Assembly: GCF_030166655.1 (NCBI RefSeq)
Contig: NZ_CP126446.1
Location: 806,001 to 870,000 of the forward strand
Reading direction: 5' to 3'
Origin: Pontibacillus chungwhensis
Lineage (GTDB): Bacteria > Bacillota > Bacilli > Bacillales > BH030062
DNA: 64,000 nt
The position numbers were made by a program, and so were the translations under genes. The notes beneath the pieces are model-generated. The model worked only from the letters and a program-made list of their open reading frames with translations. It did no database searches and was not told the DNA's origin. This document shows, one piece after another, positions 60,149 to 64,000 of this stretch (positions are counted from its first letter, which is position 1; each line of letters opens with the position of its first letter).

Positions 60149-61063
60149 ATGAACTGGAAAAAGCTCGGACTAACGGCTGGTTTATCGTTATCACTAGCCC
60201 TAACAGCCTGTGGATCAACAGAAGATGATTCATCAAATGGCGGTGATTCTGGCGATAGCAAAGAATCCGTTGGCGAACAACTTGACTACACATTAACAGG
60301 TATAGAATCTGGTGCTGGTATTATGGTGGCAACAGATAAAGCCTTAGAAGAATATGATAATTTGGAAGGCTGGGAGGTTTCTTCAAGTTCCTCTGCTGTT
60401 ATGACAGAACAACTGGGGAATGCCATTGAAAACAAAGAGCCTATAATTGTAACGGGCTGGACCCCGCACTGGAAATTCGCTGAATATGATTTAAAGTACT
60501 TAGAAGATCCGAAAGAAGCTTATGGTAGTACAGAGCATATTAACACCATTGTTCGTAAAGGTTTCGAGGAAGATATGCCTAAAGCGGCAAAAATTCTTGA
60601 TAATTTCAAATGGACGCCTGATGATATGCAAAGTGTCATGCTTGAGCTTCAGGAGGGCACTGACCCTGTAAAAGCAGCGAAGAACTGGATTGAGAATAAT
60701 GGGGATAAAGTGGACGAGTGGACAAAAGGAATTGAAGATGGAAGCGGAACCGTTAAATTAGCATACGTACCGTGGCAATCTGAAATTAGCTCCACGCACG
60801 TGATTTCTGAAGTGTTAAAACAAAAAGGATTTGAAACAGACTTAACTCAAGCTGGTATTGGTCCAATGTTCCAGGCTATTGCAGATGGTGATTCTGATGC
60901 GATGACGTCTGCATGGTTACCGCGTACACACGGAGATCACTATGAGAAGTTTAAAGATGAATTTGTGGATCTGGGTGAAAACCTTGATGGCGCAAAGATC
61001 GGATTAGTTGTACCAAAGTATATGGATATTGATTCAATTGAAGATCTACAGCCAAAAGAATAA
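60149..61063 (+). CDS. Glycine betaine-binding lipoprotein OpuAC (second copy)
   Basis: 304 residues, paralogue of the preceding gene. Lipobox LTAC (Cys21). Cage residues retained in VTGWTPHWKFAEYDL (W104, W108), YVPWQSE (W209) and TSAWLPRTHGD (W256). Local changes around them (P for A before W209, R for G near W256) may shift specificity. AAGGGG precedes the ATG; TATAAT at 60119 may give separate expression. Confidence 0.93.
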   Translation: MNWKKLGLTAGLSLSLALTACGSTEDDSSNGGDSGDSKESVGEQLDYTLTGIESGAGIMVATDKALEEYDNLEGWEVSSSSSAVMTEQLGNAIENKEPIIVTGWTPHWKFAEYDLKYLEDPKEAYGSTEHINTIVRKGFEEDMPKAAKILDNFKWTPDDMQSVMLELQEGTDPVKAAKNWIENNGDKVDEWTKGIEDGSGTVKLAYVPWQSEISSTHVISEVLKQKGFETDLTQAGIGPMFQAIADGDSDAMTSAWLPRTHGDHYEKFKDEFVDLGENLDGAKIGLVVPKYMDIDSIEDLQPKE

Positions 61064-61110
61064 TGCAAAAAAGGTGCACTCCCTGTAATCGGGGGTGCAC
61101 CTTTTTTGCA
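61064..61110. terminator. Bidirectional terminator between opuAC copy 2 and yhaH
   Basis: TGCAAAAAAGGTGCAC pairs with GTGCACCTTTTTTGCA; perfect 16-bp arms plus CC/GG. Confidence 0.94.
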
Positions 61111-61470
61111 TTATTGTTGTTTTGCTTTTTCTTCAAGCTCTTTCAAGCTTTCTTCAATTTCTTGTAAATGTTTTTGAATGTTTTTCTGGTGGGGTTCAAT
61201 CGTTTGTCTCCAACTCTCGATTGATTGTTTCACTTCCGTTGAAAGGTCCCGTAATAACGAAGCACCTTCTTTAGATGTTTTAGCAATTTGTTCTGTTAAT
61301 TGTTTTCCTTCGCCCTGCAGATTAGCAAGCGTAGTTTTGAGTTGGTCACTAGAATCTCTAACTTGTTGGCGCATCTTAGTACCAGCTGAAGGAGTGGACA
61401 AAAGTGTAGCTGATGCACTCACGACTCCTCCTACGACGAATCCGAGTAGTAATGATTTCCCTTTTCCCAT
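61111..61470 (-). CDS. yhaH: YhaH (YtxH-domain protein)
   Basis: 119 residues: N-terminal glycine-zipper-like hydrophobic segment LLLGFVVGGVVSASATLLST, then a long amphipathic helix (KLTEQIAKTS-like KQLTEQIAKTSKEGASLL). YtxH proteins are stress or sporulation linked and membrane-associated. ATG 61470 follows GGAG. Same position next to scoC and trpP as in B. subtilis, apart from the opuA insertion. Confidence 0.85.
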   Translation of the reverse strand: MGKGKSLLLGFVVGGVVSASATLLSTPSAGTKMRQQVRDSSDQLKTTLANLQGEGKQLTEQIAKTSKEGASLLRDLSTEVKQSIESWRQTIEPHQKNIQKHLQEIEESLKELEEKAKQQ

Positions 61471-61564
61471 AACCACAACTCCTTTCCTAACTATCTTCTA
61501 TTATATCCGTTTTTCCTTTTTGTGTTGAGGTATAAACTCTATTTATTATAGAAAAGTCATAAGT

Positions 61565-62055
61565 GAGTGTAAGGGGAGTGGTGAAACGGGGGTGTGAGTG
61601 TAGAAAGAGTAAGGGGGAGTGCAGAAACGGGGTTCTGAGTGTAGAAAAAGGAGGGGGAGTGCAGAAACGGGTTTGTGAGTGTAGAAAGAGGAGGGGGAGT
61701 GCAGAAACGGGTTTGTGAGTGTAGAAAGAGTAAGGAGGAGTGAAGAAACGAAGGCGTTGAGTGTAGAAAGAGGGAGGAGAGTGCAGAAACGGGTGTTTGA
61801 TTGTAGAAAGAGAATGGGGAGTGCAGAAACGAGGTTCTGAGTGTAGAAAAAGGAGGGGGAATGCAGAAACGGGGTTCTGAGTGTAGAAAGAGGGGGCAGA
61901 GTGCAGAAACGGGGTTCTGAGTGTAGAAAGAGGAAGCCGAGTGTAGAAACCAGAATCGGAATGCAGAAAGAGAAAAGGGATATGAAGAAAAGTTGTTTTG
62001 TAGTGTAGAAACGATCGATCTAGTGTAGAAAGAAGAGTTTGAATGAAGAAAAAAA
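61565..62055. repeat. Tandem array of GTGYAGAAA units with 20-22 bp period
   Basis: About 22-23 half-units alternate GAGTGTAGAAAGAGG and GAGTGCAGAAACGGG. Open frames on the minus strand (repeats of FLHSEPRFCTP) are by-products of the period, with no ribosome site. Confidence 0.88.
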
Positions 62056-62135
62056 GAAGAAGCAGGAACAAAAAAACAGCATTGAACCCTTGCCCGCCAG
62101 CCCAAAGTAGAGCTCTCAACCAATATGAAGTGAAA

Positions 62136-62171
62136 TAAAAAGAGTGCGCTCCTCAAAAGGAACGCACTCTT
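62136..62171 (-). terminator. Terminator of trpP
   Basis: AAGAGTGCGTTCC and GGAGCGCACTCTT on the minus strand, followed by TTTATTT. Confidence 0.88.
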
Positions 62172-62176
62172 ACGTT

Positions 62177-62707
62177 TTATGCAGTTGCGATGCGGGATCG
62201 TTTTGAGATTTTCTCAACGATCGGGTAAATAACCGTCATGGCTACAGTGTTGAAAGCAGCTGTCGGAAGGACGATTGTGGCGTACATGATCATAAAGCTT
62301 CCTTCTACAAGTCCAATAATGTTAACAGCTACGAATAGGAAGATTCCTCCGCTAATCAGTGTACCGATAAGGGTAACACCTGCTGCCAGGACTTTTTTAT
62401 TCGTAAATTTACCTGCAGCGATCACGATTCCGAAAGCGACAAGCGCTGTTAACGGCTTATCGATTAAGTTGGCAATCTGACCTCCAGGTAATCCGGTTGT
62501 TAAAGCAGCAATCGCTCCTGTAACAAGGGATAATAACATGACATATTGGAACTTAGGAAATAGAATGATTCCGAGGAACATCATGATCAAGAGCATATCA
62601 GGCTTCATCCCATTCACAATAGGCGGAGCGAAAATATGCAATACAGCACCAATCCCAACAATTAACGACAACAATACTAACACACGCGTGTCTAGACGAC
62701 TCTTCAC
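62177..62707 (-). CDS. trpP: Tryptophan transporter TrpP (YhaG)
   Basis: 176 residues with five to six TM helices: VLLSLIVGIGAVLHIFAPPI, NGMKPDMLLIMMFLGIILFP, TTGLPGGQIANLIDKPLTAL. Matches B. subtilis TrpP, a tryptophan uptake protein. GTG start with AGGAGAG upstream. The leader holds a row of GAG/TAG triplets over the ribosome site, as expected for repression by TRAP. Confidence 0.94.
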   Translation of the reverse strand: MKSRLDTRVLVLLSLIVGIGAVLHIFAPPIVNGMKPDMLLIMMFLGIILFPKFQYVMLLSLVTGAIAALTTGLPGGQIANLIDKPLTALVAFGIVIAAGKFTNKKVLAAGVTLIGTLISGGIFLFVAVNIIGLVEGSFMIMYATIVLPTAAFNTVAMTVIYPIVEKISKRSRIATA

Positions 62708-62737
62708 TTTACATCTCTCCTCTTCTAAACTAGTCTC
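62692..62737 (-). promoter_or_regulatory. TRAP-binding triplet array over the trpP ribosome site
   Basis: On the minus strand, GAG-N2-TAG-N2-TAG-N2-GAG-N2-GAG runs from 62737 to 62715. Further GAG (62702-62700) and TAG (62694-62692) lie at the start of the gene. The last two tight triplets are the ribosome site. Confidence 0.75.
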
Positions 62738-62842
62738 ATCTTACCTTCCAGCTGTGTCCTCTTGACCAGCTGCGAAAGCCTAATTCTATTATATCAAAAG
62801 TCTCTCGAAAGCTAAACATCTCAGATTTTAACAGCTTGAAAT

Positions 62843-63268
62843 CTAACCAATGTTGGCGGCGATTTCACCTGCAATGGACTGTAGTTGTTCTGTGGAATAC
62901 TCATTTGAATGCTCTTCCCATTTTGCCCCAAATCCATCATTCTTCCCGTATCGAGGAATAAGATGAATATGTAAGTGGAAAACAGACTGTCCTGCTGCTT
63001 CTTCATTGTTATTAAGGACATTCAATCCAACCGGCTCATACGTCGCTTTAATCGCATTAGCGATTTTCGGCACGCGTGAGAAAAGTTTCTCGGCAACGTC
63101 AGAGGACGTTTCGTATACGTTCTTTACATGTTCTTTCGGAATCACAAGCGTATGGCCTTTTGTGACCTGGCTAATGTCTAGAAATGCATACACATCTTCA
63201 TCCTCATACACCTTCGCAGAAGGAATTTCTCCATCGCGAATTTTGCAAAAGATACAATCTTGACTCAT
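62843..63268 (-). CDS. hit: HIT family nucleotide hydrolase Hit (HinT)
   Basis: 141 residues: CIFCKIRDGEIPSAKVYEDE (two Zn Cys), and the catalytic HIT motif FHLHIHLIPRYG. It hydrolyses adenosine 5'-phosphoramidates and related nucleotides in the cytoplasm. In B. subtilis it is next to ecsA, which would lie beyond the right edge. GGAGGAG precedes the ATG. Confidence 0.95.
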   Translation of the reverse strand: MSQDCIFCKIRDGEIPSAKVYEDEDVYAFLDISQVTKGHTLVIPKEHVKNVYETSSDVAEKLFSRVPKIANAIKATYEPVGLNVLNNNEEAAGQSVFHLHIHLIPRYGKNDGFGAKWEEHSNEYSTEQLQSIAGEIAANIG

Positions 63269-63432
63269 CCAATCTCCTCCATTTCAGCACATGGCTATAG
63301 TGTGTATATATCGTATCAGAAAATAGGACAAGTTCCAATTTGCGAGCCGTCTTTCAGTTTCCCAACCATCTTTTTTATATTTGGGGAAACGAAAACCTTC
63401 CTCATTTGTGGGGGATGATAAAAGTATACACA

Positions 63433-63610
63433 GGCGGTCCGTTCGCAAATTATAACGCCAGGGCAGGCTTTGGGACTGCGAGACTCCCGCGGGAAGAGGA
63501 GCCTAGGGGAGACCCCGCAGAGAGCGATAGCGAACGAGGAGACTTCCCAGCTCCCCGCAGGAAAGCGAGTTGTCCCAAAGCCTGCCCTAGCACTTTTACA
63601 GTAACGGACC
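63433..63610. repeat. GGCCGTTA-class palindromic element (copy 11)
   Basis: Outer stem GGGCAGGCTTTGGGAC (63461-63476) pairs perfectly with 63572-63587. Termini GGCGGTCCGTT and AACGGACC. Confidence 0.9.
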
Positions 63611-63633
63611 TCAGCCATCATTGCAAAACAAAC

Positions 63634-63666
63634 AAAAAGCAGAGTGCCTCATAAGAGACACCCTGC
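63634..63666 (-). terminator. Intrinsic terminator of an unassigned minus-strand transcript
   Basis: GCAGGGTGTCTC-TTAT-GAGGCACTCTGC on the minus strand, followed by TTTTTGTTTGTTTTG. Confidence 0.75.
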
Positions 63667-64000
63667 CTGTAAGAAGGTTAGGGAGACGTTGCTATCCTTA
63701 ACGGATGTTTGGGAAACACTTTGACACGCGTGGGGTTGCCACTAATGTGCAGAGATCATCGGAATGGACTCTGCAGGAACGTGTCTAAAGCTCGCGAATA
63801 TACCTGCTGTCAACACCTCATTTAGTGAATGCGTGTTTTTATAAAGCTCTTACCAGATGGTGGAGTTTATCTCAGCTTGGTCTTTCACAGACACCTCATT
63901 TCAAATTTTAAGAAGAACTTAAACCTTGAACGTAGTGAACAGTGATTTGCTCCTGGACAACGTCTCCCGTTGCCTTCAAGAGTTATTATGGGCAGAATCG
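63667..64000 (-). ncRNA. Possible untranslated RNA or long 3' region, cut by the window edge
   Basis: About 330 bp without a credible frame on either strand, GC content like genes, ending in an intrinsic terminator on the minus strand. ACACCTCATTT occurs at 63813 and 63891. No tmRNA, RNase P, SRP, 6S or T-box signature seen. Confidence 0.35.

Noticed and set aside
61487-62156. Long overlapping open frames on the minus strand with FLHSEPRFCTP-type repeats
   Set aside because: They arise from the roughly 21-bp tandem array, have no ribosome site, and appear in two frames at once.
63667-64000. tmRNA, RNase P RNA, 6S RNA, SRP RNA or T-box leader
   Set aside because: None of their conserved sequence blocks (for example AGGGTGG of T-boxes, or the tmRNA tag and ends) could be found.

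Overview
The window looks like chromosome of a spore-forming, moderately halophilic member of the Bacillaceae (Halobacillus/Pontibacillus/Thalassobacillus-like; genus inferred). Evidence: many acidic proteins, a glycine betaine uptake operon with two GbsR-type regulators, several sporulation genes (two alpha/beta SASPs, YheD, YhaL, a YjcZ-type peptide, a coat-like protein), strong AGGAGG-type ribosome sites, frequent TTG/GTG starts, and a right half that follows the Bacillus subtilis yheD-yheB-yheA-yhaR-yhzD-yhaQ-yhaP-yhaO-yhaN-yhaL-prsA-yhaI-scoC-yhaH-trpP-hit order closely.

Layout. 1-5.3 kb: 3' part of an SLH-anchored 5'-nucleotidase, an AEC transporter, a degenerate GNAT and a ChrA-type transporter. 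5.6-8.1 kb: a 49-residue membrane peptide with a perfect cre site, a SulP permease and UspA. 8.4-14.3 kb: GNAT, YthPQ-like ABC exporter, peptidase E-like hydrolase, a cobalamin-binding-like protein and a thiolase. 14.5-25.1 kb: a secreted LysM nucleotidase, AzlCD, a coat-like protein behind a sigma-K-like promoter, a CDF exporter, WrbA, a staygreen homologue, an IDEAL protein and a chemoreceptor. 25.1-34.9 kb: M23 peptidase, a SigO/RsoA/YvrJ split sigma-factor operon, an LD-carboxypeptidase lipoprotein, an UMF1 transporter, fumarase and divergent SASPs. 35-39.6 kb: MsmX-type ATPase, PucR-type regulator, CsoR-family regulator and a ferritin-like protein. 39.7-63.3 kb: the yhe/yha/scoC/hit block, interrupted by a gbsR-opuAA-opuAB-opuAC-opuAC' betaine module.

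The most unusual content is non-coding. At least eleven loci carry GC-rich palindromic elements of about 170-180 bp. Their 16-17 bp outer stems differ in sequence between copies yet stay complementary within each copy. Two subfamilies with different termini often sit side by side, with one partner reduced to a half, and one copy has a second hairpin family inserted in it. There are also two unrelated-looking tandem arrays that both have a period near 21 bp, three GTGTCTGRCAC motifs at exact 37-bp spacing, a TRAP-type GAG/TAG array over the trpP ribosome site, and an untranslated-looking region at the right edge with an intrinsic terminator.

Physiologically, the genes combine osmoprotectant import, cell-wall remodelling and nucleotide scavenging at the envelope, protein export folding (PrsA), sporulation, transition-state regulation (ScoC) and carbon control (cre sites). 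No phage, transposase, CRISPR array, rRNA or tRNA was recognised.
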